From contig BTUI01000013.1 of NCBI GenBank assembly GCA_045863195.1, positions 27,739 to 91,738 of the forward strand: 64,000 nt of DNA, given 5' to 3'. The translations under genes and the position numbers were made by a program. This document shows positions 7,504-15,094 of the stretch, in pieces (the first letter of the stretch is position 1; every line of letters starts with the position of its first letter). The stretch is from W-Chloroflexi-9 sp045863195 (GTDB lineage: Bacteria; Chloroflexota; Dehalococcoidia; UBA2979). Under the pieces are notes generated by a model. That model worked only from the letters and a program-made list of their open reading frames with translations, did not search any database and was not told the DNA's origin.

Positions 7504-8033
7504 TCGGCGTCCTTGCGGGTGGCTGTGTGGATCGGTGCGCCCTCGCCGGTTCGCCAGGCGGCGACCACGGCGTCGTCGTGGGGGAAGGGCAGCGGCGGCA
7601 GCGCGTCCGGGTCGAACATGCCCACCTCCAGCGCCTCGTCGCCGGCGCGCGGATCCCCGTCCACGATCGTACCGGCGTACGCGACGAACACCACCGGGCT
7701 GCCGGCCTCCGAGTAGACGCCGAGCAGCCGGTCGAGGCGGACCGTCACGCCGGTCTCCTCGCGCACCTCGCGGCGCGCGGCGTCCTCCACGACCTCGCCG
7801 GCGTCCACGTAGCCGGACGGGAACGCCCAGCGGCCGAACGCGGGCTCGTGGTTGCGGCGGACGAGCAGCAGGCGCCCGTCCCGCACGGCGAGGACGCCCA
7901 CGGCCACCTTCGGGTCGGGGTACCAGGTGTAGCCGCACTCCTCGGCGGTGCAGGCGGGGCGTCCGCCCGACGCCTCGGCGGTGGGTGCGCCACAGCGCGG
8001 GCAGAAGCGGGCGGGCTGGGGGAGCGGCGTCAC
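7500..8033 (-). CDS. Nudix hydrolase with N-terminal zinc ribbon
   Basis: A 177-residue protein with two parts. Residues 8-40 form a zinc ribbon (C11-P-R-C14 and C28 with C33). Residues 40-160 form the Nudix fold, with the box G-Y-V-D-A-G-E-V-V-E-D-A-A-R-R-E-V-R-E-E-T-G-V at about 73-95, matching GX5EX7REUXEEXGU with all acidic Mg2+ ligands. The layout resembles NudC-like and zinc-ribbon ADP-ribose/NAD-type pyrophosphatases, but it is much shorter than NudC. It starts at GTG and overlaps the ATC-hydrolase-like gene downstream. Only 7 nt separate it from the PIG-L gene upstream, so the three form an operon. Substrate is unknown. Confidence 0.85.
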   Translation of the reverse strand: MTPLPQPARFCPRCGAPTAEASGGRPACTAEECGYTWYPDPKVAVGVLAVRDGRLLLVRRNHEPAFGRWAFPSGYVDAGEVVEDAARREVREETGVTVRLDRLLGVYSEAGSPVVFVAYAGTIVDGDPRAGDEALEVGMFDPDALPPLPFPHDDAVVAAWRTGEGAPIHTATRKDAE

Positions 8034-8040
8034 GGTCGCG

Positions 8041-8793
8041 CTACCCCCACATCACCACGCGGCGGAACTGCTCCAGGTAGCGCCCGTCCGGCTCCCGCCA
8101 GTAGTCCAGCATCTGCCGCATCATCTCGCGGGTCTGGGCGAACTGGCTGGTGTGCGCCAGCAGCGCGTCGATCTTCGTCTCCACGACGCCGGTGATGTCC
8201 ACGTCGAAGGTCGGTTCGTTCGCGCCCCACAGGTACAGCTCGCGCACCTTGTGGGTGGTGAGCCCCTCAGCGAGGTGCTCGGGGAAATTCAGCCGGTCAC
8301 GCGCGGTGGGGTAGACCGCGTCCACGGTGGCGAGGCCCGTGAAGCGGTGGTCGTTGTGGTTCACGAAGGCGTTCTTGATGATCACCGGCTCCGGGTCGTG
8401 GGTGTAGACGGCGTACGGCCGGAACTCGCGGATCTCGCGCGTGATCGCGCCGAGGAGCGCGCGCGAGTAGACGAGTTCGCCGTCCGTGAAGCCGAGGAAG
8501 CGCACGCTGCCGACGCCGAGGAGGGCCGCGGCGGCGCGCTGCTCCTCGATGCGCGCGGCGACCAGCGTCTCCGGGGTGAACGCGGGGTCGTCGCTGCCCT
8601 TCGAGCCGTCCGTGACGACGACGTAGCGGACCTCCCATCCGGAGCGGGCGAGGAGGGCGGCGGTGCCGGCGGCGCCGAAGTCGGCGTCGTCCGGGTGCGC
8701 GGCGACGACGAGGGCGCGGCGGAGTTCGCCCTTCGCCTCGTCCGGTTCGCCGGGATGCTCCCGGCCGAAGAGATCCTCGAGTCCTGCGCCCAC
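8041..8793 (-). CDS. PIG-L (LmbE-like) deacetylase
   Basis: A 250-residue zinc-dependent N-deacetylase. It has the AHPDD motif at residues 32-36 (first zinc His and catalytic Asp) and HNDH at 146-149 (second zinc site), in a Rossmann-like fold. Family members act on GlcNAc-inositol (MshB), mycothiol conjugates (Mca), bacillithiol precursors (BshB) or other acetyl sugars. The start is GTG. A minus-strand TACCAT at 8851-8856 is a candidate -10 box. It is first in the operon with the two genes downstream. A role in low-molecular-weight thiol metabolism is possible given the MshC-like ligase in this window, but is inference. Confidence 0.85.
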   Translation of the reverse strand: MGAGLEDLFGREHPGEPDEAKGELRRALVVAAHPDDADFGAAGTAALLARSGWEVRYVVVTDGSKGSDDPAFTPETLVAARIEEQRAAAALLGVGSVRFLGFTDGELVYSRALLGAITREIREFRPYAVYTHDPEPVIIKNAFVNHNDHRFTGLATVDAVYPTARDRLNFPEHLAEGLTTHKVRELYLWGANEPTFDVDITGVVETKIDALLAHTSQFAQTREMMRQMLDYWREPDGRYLEQFRRVVMWG

Positions 8794-8948
8794 GTCTGCT
8801 CCTCATCGCACGCGCACCGCCGGCGAGGGATCGCGCCGGCACGTCCCTCGATGGTACGCGCGGCGCGGGCGAGGGCGGAGCGGGGTGGGCGGTGGTGACG
8901 GGACGGCTTGACGGGGAGGGAGGGGCGGGTTAGCGTTCGTTCCGAACA

Positions 8949-8960
8949 GAACATTTGTAC
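8949..8960 (+). promoter_or_regulatory. LexA (SOS) box upstream of lexA
   Basis: GAACATTTGTAC matches the Gram-positive/actinobacterial SOS box GAAC-N4-GTTC with a single mismatch (GTAC for GTTC). A second partial palindrome GTTCCGAAC lies just before it (8938-8946). It is located 75-86 nt before the lexA ATG, as expected for autoregulation. Confidence 0.6.
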
Positions 8961-8966
8961 CGCGAG

Positions 8967-8997
8967 TTGTCCACAGGTTACGCACAGATGTGGACAA
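8967..8997. promoter_or_regulatory. Inverted pair of DnaA boxes in the lexA leader
   Basis: TTGTCCACA (8967-8975) and its exact reverse complement TGTGGACAA (8989-8997) face each other across 13 nt. TTGTCCACA is the form of DnaA box favoured in high-GC actinobacteria. The pair lies between the SOS box and the lexA start, so DnaA could bind the leader DNA. No replication-origin genes are nearby. Confidence 0.5.
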
Positions 8998-9034
8998 CAG
9001 GGCGGGCGCGGTCCGCGATCGCTGGAGGGGCCCC

Positions 9035-9670
9035 ATGGCGAGCGACCTGTCCGAGAAGCAGCAAAGCATCCTCCGGTTCCTGGAGGAGTTCATCGCGGAG
9101 CACGACTACCCGCCCAGCATCCGGGACATCCAGTCCGGGTGTGACATCTCCTCCACCTCGGTCGTGGACTACAACCTGAAGCGGCTGGAGGAGAAGGGGT
9201 ACATCCGGCGCGACCGGGAGGTCTCCCGCGCGATCGAACTGCTGAACGGGCAGGGCGAGCGCCGCCGCCGCACGCTGCAGGTGCCGGTGCTCGGCAAGAT
9301 CGCGGCGGGCCTGCCACTCCCGGTGCACCCGGACGCGATGGCGCCGCTGGAGGTCGTGGACCTGACGGAGGACATGACCTCCGGCCGTGGCGGCAACCTG
9401 TACGCGCTGCGCGTGCAGGGCACGTCCATGATCGACGCGCTGATCAACGACGGCGACCTGGTGGTGCTGGAGCCGCGCGAGACGGCCGACCCCGGCGACG
9501 TAGTCGCCGCGTGGATCGTCGACCGCGAGGAGACCACCCTCAAGAAGTACTTCCCGGAGGGGAAGCGCGTCCGCCTGCAGCCGATGAACGCGACGATGGA
9601 CCCGATCTACGAGGACGCGACCAACGTCCGCGTACAGGGCCGCCTGGTCGCGACCATTCGCTCCTTCTAG
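9035..9670 (+). CDS. lexA: LexA repressor, self-cleaving SOS regulator
   Basis: A 211-residue two-domain protein. Residues 1-65 form a winged helix with the recognition region PPSIRDIQSGCDISSTSVV. Residues 80-211 form the S24 latent peptidase, with the cleavage site A91-G92 (GKIAAG), catalytic S131 (QGTSMID) and K170 (TTLKKYF). RecA filaments on ssDNA trigger self-cleavage and derepress SOS genes. The start ATG has GGAGGGG 6 nt upstream; an in-frame ATG at 8990 would run into the DnaA-box repeat and lacks a ribosome site. The SOS box upstream implies autoregulation. Confidence 0.95.
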   Translation: MASDLSEKQQSILRFLEEFIAEHDYPPSIRDIQSGCDISSTSVVDYNLKRLEEKGYIRRDREVSRAIELLNGQGERRRRTLQVPVLGKIAAGLPLPVHPDAMAPLEVVDLTEDMTSGRGGNLYALRVQGTSMIDALINDGDLVVLEPRETADPGDVVAAWIVDREETTLKKYFPEGKRVRLQPMNATMDPIYEDATNVRVQGRLVATIRSF

Positions 9671-9710
9671 ACGCGCTTCCAGACGCGCAGCGCCACGGCG
9701 CGCGGTGCGA

Positions 9711-9716
9711 TAGGCT
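9711..9716 (+). promoter_or_regulatory. -10 element TAGGCT before the ABC ATPase gene
   Basis: TAGGCT with 7 nt to the ATG at 9724 again predicts a leaderless or nearly leaderless transcript. There is no Shine-Dalgarno sequence before this ATG, which is consistent. Confidence 0.4.
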
Positions 9717-9723
9717 CGGCGGC

Positions 9724-10728
9724 ATGAGCGAAGAGCCCGCCGTCGAGCGCACGCCGCTGCTGACCGTGCGCGACCTCCACGCCACCTACCAGACGGACGA
9801 GGGGCCGCTGCCCGCCGTGCGCGGCGTCTCCTTCGACCTCGTGCCGGGCGAGGTGCTGACGCTCGTCGGCGAATCCGCCTCCGGCAAGTCCACGATCGCC
9901 CACGCGATCCTCGGGCTGCTCCCGCAGAACGCGAAGATGTCCGGCGAGATCGTCTTCCGCGGCCGCTCGCTCTCCACGATGACGCCGGAAGAGCTGCGGC
10001 GCGTGCGCGGCACGGAGATCGGCATCATCTTCCAGGACGGCCGCGCCGCCCTCACCCCCACCATGCGCATCGGCGAGCAGATCGCGGAGGCATTCCGGGA
10101 GCACCGGGGGCTGGGCGAGCAGGCGTCGCTGGACGCGGCGGTGGAGGTGCTCGGGCGGGTCTTCCCGGACCCGCGCCGCGTGGCGGACGCCTTCGTCTTC
10201 CAGATCTCCGGCGGCATGGCGCAGCGCGTGATGATCGCGATGGCGACGGCGATGAAGCCGGGCGTGATCATCGCGGACGAGCCGACCGCCAACCTGGACC
10301 CGGCCGTCCGCCACGAGATGCTGACCGCGATCGAGGAACTCCGGGACGCCGGCACGGCGATCCTCACGATCACGCACGACTTCGGCGTGGTCGCGCGCCT
10401 CGCCGACCGGGTGGGCGTGATGTACGCCGGCTGCCTGGTGGAGACGGCGGACGTGCGCACCACGTTCCGCACGCCGAAGCACCCGTACACCTTCGGGCTG
10501 CTCAGCAGCATCCCCACGCTCGCGCCGCGCGGCCGCCTGGTCCCGATGCAGGGCAACCCGCCGGACCTCACCGCGCTGCGCGACGAGTGCGCGTTCCTGC
10601 CGCGCTGCAGCAAGGCGACGTCCGTGTGCCGAGCGGAGCCGGAGCCGCCGCTGGTCGTGGTGGACGGGTCGTCCGAGGGCCACACGGTCGCCTGCTACAA
10701 CCCGATGGCGGTGCCGTTCCGCGAGTAG
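9724..10728 (+). CDS. Oligopeptide/dipeptide-type ABC transporter ATP-binding protein (DppD/OppD family)
   Basis: A 334-residue ABC ATPase. Walker A is GESASGKST (about residues 50-58), the signature is ISGGMAQRV and Walker B is VIIADEPTANLD, followed by the switch His (TITHD). The C-terminal extension HPYTFGLL...CAFLPRCSKATSVC...VAC is the Cys-containing tail specific to OppD/DppD proteins of the peptide/nickel family. Normally it pairs with OppF, two permeases and a binding protein. None of these is adjacent: lexA precedes it and holA follows on the opposite strand. It must act with partners encoded elsewhere or be a relic, although all catalytic motifs are intact. Confidence 0.85.
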   Translation: MSEEPAVERTPLLTVRDLHATYQTDEGPLPAVRGVSFDLVPGEVLTLVGESASGKSTIAHAILGLLPQNAKMSGEIVFRGRSLSTMTPEELRRVRGTEIGIIFQDGRAALTPTMRIGEQIAEAFREHRGLGEQASLDAAVEVLGRVFPDPRRVADAFVFQISGGMAQRVMIAMATAMKPGVIIADEPTANLDPAVRHEMLTAIEELRDAGTAILTITHDFGVVARLADRVGVMYAGCLVETADVRTTFRTPKHPYTFGLLSSIPTLAPRGRLVPMQGNPPDLTALRDECAFLPRCSKATSVCRAEPEPPLVVVDGSSEGHTVACYNPMAVPFRE

Positions 10729-10748
10729 CGGGCCGTCCGCGTGCGCCG

Positions 10749-11780
10749 CTACCGGCGCGCGTTGCGCGGGGCGAGCGCCGCGAGTTGTACCACGAGCAGT
10801 TCCAGCGCCAGCACGTCTGTCAGACGCCCGGTCTTCACCGCGAAGTCGGAGGCCTCCACCGCGCGCAGCGCCGCCTCTACCGCGCCGCGTCGGGTGGAGC
10901 GCGCCTGGCGCATCAGTTTCGTGAGCGGGAAGCCGCGCGCGTTCGTCGCCGCCGTCACGTCCTCCTGCGACCCGCCGGCCTCGAGGATCTCGGTGGCGCG
11001 TACGAGCAGCCGGAACTGCCGCGCGACGAGTAACTGGACGTGGCCGGTGGTCTCCGACCCGTCGTCTAGCATCCGTCGGAGCAGGCGCAGGCCGTTGGAG
11101 GCGTGCCCTTCCACGATCGCATCCACGAGCTCGAAGATGCTCTCCTCGCGCGACTGCGGGGTGAGCAGGTGGACGTCCGCGGCCGTGATCGTGCGACCGC
11201 CGGTGTATGTCCACAGTTTCTCGAGTTCGCCCGCGAGGCCGCGCAGGTTCGCGCCCATCAGATCGGCGAGCGCGCCGATCGCGCCCGGCTCGATCGAGAT
11301 GCCGCGGCGCACGGCGCGGTCCTGCAGCCACTGGGCCACCTCGGACGGCCCGCCGCGCGCCCACTCGCGCAGCAGCGGGAATTGCTCCACCGTCACGTTC
11401 GGCAGGCCACGGAGCGCCGCAAGAAGGCCGGAGCGGCCGCCGGGCTCGTCGCCACGGCCGTCCCGCTTCGGCGGTTCGATGAGGACGACGTGGTTGGTCG
11501 GCGGCATGTTCGGCACGAAGTCGATGAACGGCTGCCACGCGTCCGTCGCGCCGCGCCGCCCGCCGACGGCGCCGAGGAGCCCCTCCACGACCACGAGCCG
11601 CGCCGGTGCGAGGAACGGCAGCGCCGAGGCGTGCTGGAGCAACTCCTGCGGCGTCAGGCCGCGTCCCGCGAGGGTGGAGGTGTTCGCGGCGAGCGATCCG
11701 TCCTCGTCCAGCGACGCGCGCAACTCGCGCAGCCGCTCGGAGGCGCGGAACTCGTCAGGCCCGGTGAGGATGTACAGCAC
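10749..11780 (-). CDS. holA: DNA polymerase III subunit delta (HolA)
   Basis: A 343-residue clamp-loader subunit that opens the beta sliding clamp. The N-terminus VLYILTGPDEFRASERLREL fits the HolA opening '..YL..G.E.fl..e.l..l'. The first domain has the degenerate P-loop region of delta, and the C-terminal helical domain carries LLRRMLDDG, LLVARQFRLLVRATEIL and LTKLMRQARS. The start is GTG at the position where family similarity begins; the longer frame is Arg-rich. It lies 32 nt downstream of a small membrane-protein gene, probably the same transcript. Sequence divergence is high, as is usual for HolA, but the length and order of features fit. Confidence 0.85.
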   Translation of the reverse strand: MLYILTGPDEFRASERLRELRASLDEDGSLAANTSTLAGRGLTPQELLQHASALPFLAPARLVVVEGLLGAVGGRRGATDAWQPFIDFVPNMPPTNHVVLIEPPKRDGRGDEPGGRSGLLAALRGLPNVTVEQFPLLREWARGGPSEVAQWLQDRAVRRGISIEPGAIGALADLMGANLRGLAGELEKLWTYTGGRTITAADVHLLTPQSREESIFELVDAIVEGHASNGLRLLRRMLDDGSETTGHVQLLVARQFRLLVRATEILEAGGSQEDVTAATNARGFPLTKLMRQARSTRRGAVEAALRAVEASDFAVKTGRLTDVLALELLVVQLAALAPRNARR

Positions 11781-11812
11781 GCGTGCTCCCCGGTGGCGCG
11801 TGCGGGCGCCGC

Positions 11813-12106
11813 TCAGTCGATCTCGAGCTGCCACCCGAACCATGCGGCGAGGGTGGTGAGGGCGAAGATCGCCGCCCCCGGCCACGCCATCGTCCCGAGG
11901 AAGCCCGCGCCATTCGCGGACGCTTCCCAGCCGGCCCAGGCAGCGGCGGCGATGATGCCGGGGAGGGGCAGCCAGCGCGGGAAGCGCGGGTCGTCATCGT
12001 CCACCAGCGCCTGGCGGAGCAGTTCGCCGGCCGTCACGGGGCCGTCCGAGGTGTGCTCGGCGTCGTCCGCCTCGCCCTCCGGCCGTGCCTCGTGCTGCTC
12101 GGTCAT
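11813..12106 (-). CDS. Small membrane protein, unknown function
   Basis: A 97-residue protein. The first half is acidic and disordered (EGEADDAEH, VDDDDPRFPRW). The second half has two hydrophobic segments (about residues 48-64 and 74-92) separated by a short turn containing AGFLGTMAWPG. A TACCAT -10 candidate lies at 12131-12136 on the minus strand, within the string CCCTCGATGGTA that also occurs before the PIG-L gene. It precedes holA by 32 nt, so it probably leads that transcript. I do not recognise a family. Confidence 0.65.
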   Translation of the reverse strand: MTEQHEARPEGEADDAEHTSDGPVTAGELLRQALVDDDDPRFPRWLPLPGIIAAAAWAGWEASANGAGFLGTMAWPGAAIFALTTLAAWFGWQLEID

Positions 12107-12170
12107 TGCTCCCCCATCGCGCTGCCCTCGATGGTAGGCCGTGCCCGCCGAGGGCGTCGACCGGCGCGCG

Positions 12171-13409
12171 TCAGGCGGCCTCCGCGAGCGACGGTGCGGG
12201 CGGGCGCGCGGCGGTGTCGCCGGCCCGCGACCACGCCGCGTAGGCGACGAAGACGCCGAGCGCGTAGACGAGCGACGCGCCGGTGAGTGTCTCGGCGAGA
12301 CCGAGCCGGTCCACGCCGAGCGCGAGCACGGGGGCGACGAGGATCGCGCCGGCGCTCGCGATCACGCTCGCGACGGAGATGGTGGTGGCGCGCAGGCTGT
12401 CCGGCGCACGGTGGGAGAGGTACTCCGCGAAGTGCGGCCACATCACGTTCCAGCCGAACGCGGGGAAGATGAAGAGCGGGTAGAGCCAGATGCTCTGCGG
12501 GACCGCCGCGAGGAGCGCGAGCGTGCTCAGCAGCGGCATCCACAGGAACGTGCGGCGCACCGAGAGCGCGGTGCCGAAGCGGTGCGCGATCGCCGACCCC
12601 AGCGCCGCCATCGCCATCTGCCCCGCGACGAAGAGGCCGACCGACCACACCGGCAGCCCGGAGCGGACGATCACGATCTGCTGCGTGATGCTCACGAGCG
12701 CGATCGACCACGTCGTGATCGCCATCAGCACGATCGCGCTGCGCAGCGGGCGTGAGCGCGCGACGTTGCGCAGCGCGAGGCGGCCCGTCTCCAGGTAGGA
12801 GTGGCGTTCGTCATCCCTCGGTGGCTCGCGCAGCCGCCAGGCCATCACCACGGCGGGGAAGGAGAGCGCGGCGCTGAGCAGGATCGGCGTCGTCAGCGGC
12901 GTCCACCGCACCATCGCGCTGCCGACGACCGTCCACAGCGCGATCGCGCCGGTTAGCAGCGCGTTCAGGCGTCCGTTCCAGAGCGTGAACTCATCCTCGC
13001 GTCCTGCCGCCTTCAGCGAGTCGAACAGCATCGCGCTGTCCGCGCCGGAGAACAGCGTCTCCGAGAGCCCGAAGAGCGTGTACGCGACGAGCAGCATCCA
13101 GAGGAACGGCGAGAGCCCGAACGCCAGGAACGCCGCCACCACCGCGAGGCTGCCGAGCACCAGCGAGGCGCGCCGCCCAAAGCGGTCCGCGACCATCCCC
13201 GTGGGCACCTCGCCGACGACCACCACCGCCGCGAACACCGCCTCGAAGAGGACGACCTGCCCGAGGGTGATGCCGCGGTCCTCCGTCAGGTAGAGGACCC
13301 AGATGCCCTCGCCGAGCCACGCCCAGCGGAAGACCCACCACCACGGCAGCAGGCGCAGGTTGCCGGCGATGCCGGACGCGGGCGTGGGTGGCGGGGCGGC
13401 GTCGCTCAC
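12171..13409 (-). CDS. MFS transporter
   Basis: A 412-residue integral membrane protein with about 12 hydrophobic helices. The loop VGEVPTGMVADRFGRRASLV (residues about 65-84) is a clear MFS motif A (G-x-x-x-D-R-x-G-R-R). The glycine-rich first helices and the internal repeat at SVGLFVAGQMAMAALGSAIAHRF support the fold. It resembles drug/efflux-type facilitators. The start is GTG at MSDAAPPPTP. It lies 60 nt downstream of cofE on the same strand and may be co-transcribed. The substrate is unknown. Confidence 0.85.
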   Translation of the reverse strand: MSDAAPPPTPASGIAGNLRLLPWWWVFRWAWLGEGIWVLYLTEDRGITLGQVVLFEAVFAAVVVVGEVPTGMVADRFGRRASLVLGSLAVVAAFLAFGLSPFLWMLLVAYTLFGLSETLFSGADSAMLFDSLKAAGREDEFTLWNGRLNALLTGAIALWTVVGSAMVRWTPLTTPILLSAALSFPAVVMAWRLREPPRDDERHSYLETGRLALRNVARSRPLRSAIVLMAITTWSIALVSITQQIVIVRSGLPVWSVGLFVAGQMAMAALGSAIAHRFGTALSVRRTFLWMPLLSTLALLAAVPQSIWLYPLFIFPAFGWNVMWPHFAEYLSHRAPDSLRATTISVASVIASAGAILVAPVLALGVDRLGLAETLTGASLVYALGVFVAYAAWSRAGDTAARPPAPSLAEAA

Positions 13410-13469
13410 GAGGAGCGAACGCGCCGCCGGGCCGGAAGGTTCCCGTCCGGTGAGCGCCGTCCTCGGGCG

Positions 13470-14255
13470 CTACGGGAAGAGGTCGAGCGCCATCTCGCGG
13501 ACGATCTCGGCGGCCGCGCCCTCGCCGCGGGTGTAGGCGAAGCCGCGCACGATCGCCGCGGGGACGGCGTCCAGTTTGCCCATCACCATCTCCGCGGCGC
13601 CGGCGATCTCGTCCGCGACACAGATCAGCGTGACGCGTAGTTCGTGGCCGTCCAGGTCGCGCTGGCCGATGTAGTCGTGGAACGGCTTCATCCCGGCGAC
13701 GCCGATCGCCACGTTCGTCTGGCCCAGGCGCCACGGGCGGCCGAAGGTGTCCGTCATCACCACCGCGACATCGATGTCGAGGCGGGTGCGGATGCCCTCG
13801 CGGATGCGCCGGCAGGAGGCGTCCGGGTCGACCGGGAGCAGGCAGACGAGGTCCTGGCCGCCGGTGTTGGAGGCGTCCACGCCGGCGTTCGCGCACTTCA
13901 GGCCGTGGTGGGTCTCCGTGATGAGCACGCCGCCGACCTGGCGGATGATCCGCTTCGATTCGCGCAGCACCGCCTCCACCACGCGCGGGTCCTTCTCCGT
14001 GCGCTCCGCGTAGGCGCGCGCGAACGGGCTGGGGACGAAGTGGTCCATCGGGTAGATGCGGCCCTCCGCCTTGGAGACCACGCGCTGGGTGATCGCGATC
14101 ACGTCGCCCTCGTGCAGCGGGGTGCCCTGGCGCGCGGCGGCGTCCACGATCATCCCGGCCAGGTCATCGCCCGCCTGGATCATCGGGATGCCGCGGATGC
14201 CCAGGATGCGCACCTCGGGCGCGGCCGGCGGCGGGGGAGGAGGCGTGGTGGTCAT
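13470..14255 (-). CDS. cofE: Coenzyme F420-0:L-glutamate ligase (CofE)
   Basis: A 261-residue enzyme that adds L-glutamate(s) to F420-0 in a GTP-dependent step of coenzyme F420 synthesis. It has the family segments GIPMIQAGDDLA, EGDVIAITQRVVSKAEGR, ITETHHGLKCANAGVDASN and VVMTDTFGRPWRLGQTNVAIGVAGM, with metal- and GTP-site residues in order. The length equals stand-alone archaeal and Chloroflexota CofE; the C-terminal FMN domain of actinobacterial FbiB is absent. The N-terminus begins with a Pro run, and the start ATG is the first in frame. It is followed upstream by the F420 reductase gene (42 nt), which supports an F420 operon. The other F420 steps (CofC, CofD, FO synthase) are not in the window. 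Confidence 0.92.
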   Translation of the reverse strand: MTTTPPPPPPAAPEVRILGIRGIPMIQAGDDLAGMIVDAAARQGTPLHEGDVIAITQRVVSKAEGRIYPMDHFVPSPFARAYAERTEKDPRVVEAVLRESKRIIRQVGGVLITETHHGLKCANAGVDASNTGGQDLVCLLPVDPDASCRRIREGIRTRLDIDVAVVMTDTFGRPWRLGQTNVAIGVAGMKPFHDYIGQRDLDGHELRVTLICVADEIAGAAEMVMGKLDAVPAAIVRGFAYTRGEGAAAEIVREMALDLFP

Positions 14256-14297
14256 CGAGCCCTGCTTTCGGAGCGCGTCACGGTCGGCCCGGACAGA

Positions 14298-14957
14298 TTA
14301 GTGCCCGCCGAGGCCGGCGATGCGCACGCCGGTGTGCGCCTTGTAGCGACCGTTGATGCCGATCAGGAGGATCGTGATCCCCTCCACGAACCGGGAGAAG
14401 CGCAGCGGCCCGGCATCGACGGCGCTGACGCCGGCGATCTCGTTCGCCAGCGCCATCACCGCCTGCTTCGCCTCCGCGTCTCCGCCGGTCACGAGGACAT
14501 CCGCGTCCACGCTCGCCGCTGGGTCGAGCAGCACCTCCGCCGCGAGGTTGTGGAACGCGCCGATCACGCGCGAGGCGGCGAGGATCTCCGCGGCCTCCTC
14601 GGTCGCGGAGCCAGCCGGAACGTCCACCGGGCGCGGGCCGCGGTCGAATATCACCGGCACCACGGCGTCGACGACGATCTTGCCGGCGAGTGCGTCCCGC
14701 AGCCCCTCCAGCGTGGCGCGGTGCGCGGAGTAGGGCACGACGACCACGACGATGTCCGCGTCCGCGACGGCGGCGGCGTTGTCCGCGCCGGTGATGTCGC
14801 CCCGCCCGAGGCTCGTCGCGAGGTCGCGCGCCGCCTCCACGCCGCGGGCGGCGTCGCGAGAGCCGATGACGACGCGATGCCCGGCGAGGGCGAAGCGGGT
14901 CGCGAGGCCGCGGCCCTCCGGGCCGGTCCCGCCGACCAGGGCGATGGTGTGGGGCAT
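14298..14957 (-). CDS. npdG: NADPH-dependent F420 reductase
   Basis: A 219-residue Rossmann protein that moves hydride between NADPH and F420. The N-terminus is HTIALVGGTGPEGRGLATRFALAGH (dinucleotide-binding GGTGPEG), followed by VVIGSRDAAR, where S-R binds the NADPH 2'-phosphate. FSRFVEGITILLIGIN near the end matches the family C-terminus. I chose ATG 14957 rather than the GTG just before it, because AGGA lies 6 nt upstream of the ATG. It precedes cofE in the same direction. The enzyme would supply F420H2 for LLM-class oxidoreductases such as the one at 3.5-4.6 kb. Confidence 0.9.
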   Translation of the reverse strand: MPHTIALVGGTGPEGRGLATRFALAGHRVVIGSRDAARGVEAARDLATSLGRGDITGADNAAAVADADIVVVVVPYSAHRATLEGLRDALAGKIVVDAVVPVIFDRGPRPVDVPAGSATEEAAEILAASRVIGAFHNLAAEVLLDPAASVDADVLVTGGDAEAKQAVMALANEIAGVSAVDAGPLRFSRFVEGITILLIGINGRYKAHTGVRIAGLGGH

Positions 14958-14995
14958 CACGGGTCCTGTCTGAACGGCCCGCGCCGGGCGGGCGG

Positions 14996-15030
14996 TAGGA
15001 TCGGTGCCTCCGGCGAGGCTCCGCTATCCT
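14996..15030 (+). promoter_or_regulatory. Candidate -10 elements for the ABC operon
   Basis: TAGGAT (14996-15001) and TATCCT (15025-15030) both fit the TAnnnT pattern seen before other genes. Either would give a short leader ahead of the GTG at 15095. The leader has no thiamine or other riboswitch consensus that I can find. Confidence 0.3.
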
Positions 15031-15094
15031 CGCAGCCCGGCGCTGACTTCGGTAGTCCCGCCCGTCGCGGGGCCGCCCACCTGAAGGGACACGC

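Noticed and set aside
14958..15094. TPP riboswitch before the ThiY-like transporter operon
   Set aside because: No CTGAGA or ACCTGA-type core blocks are present in the leader.
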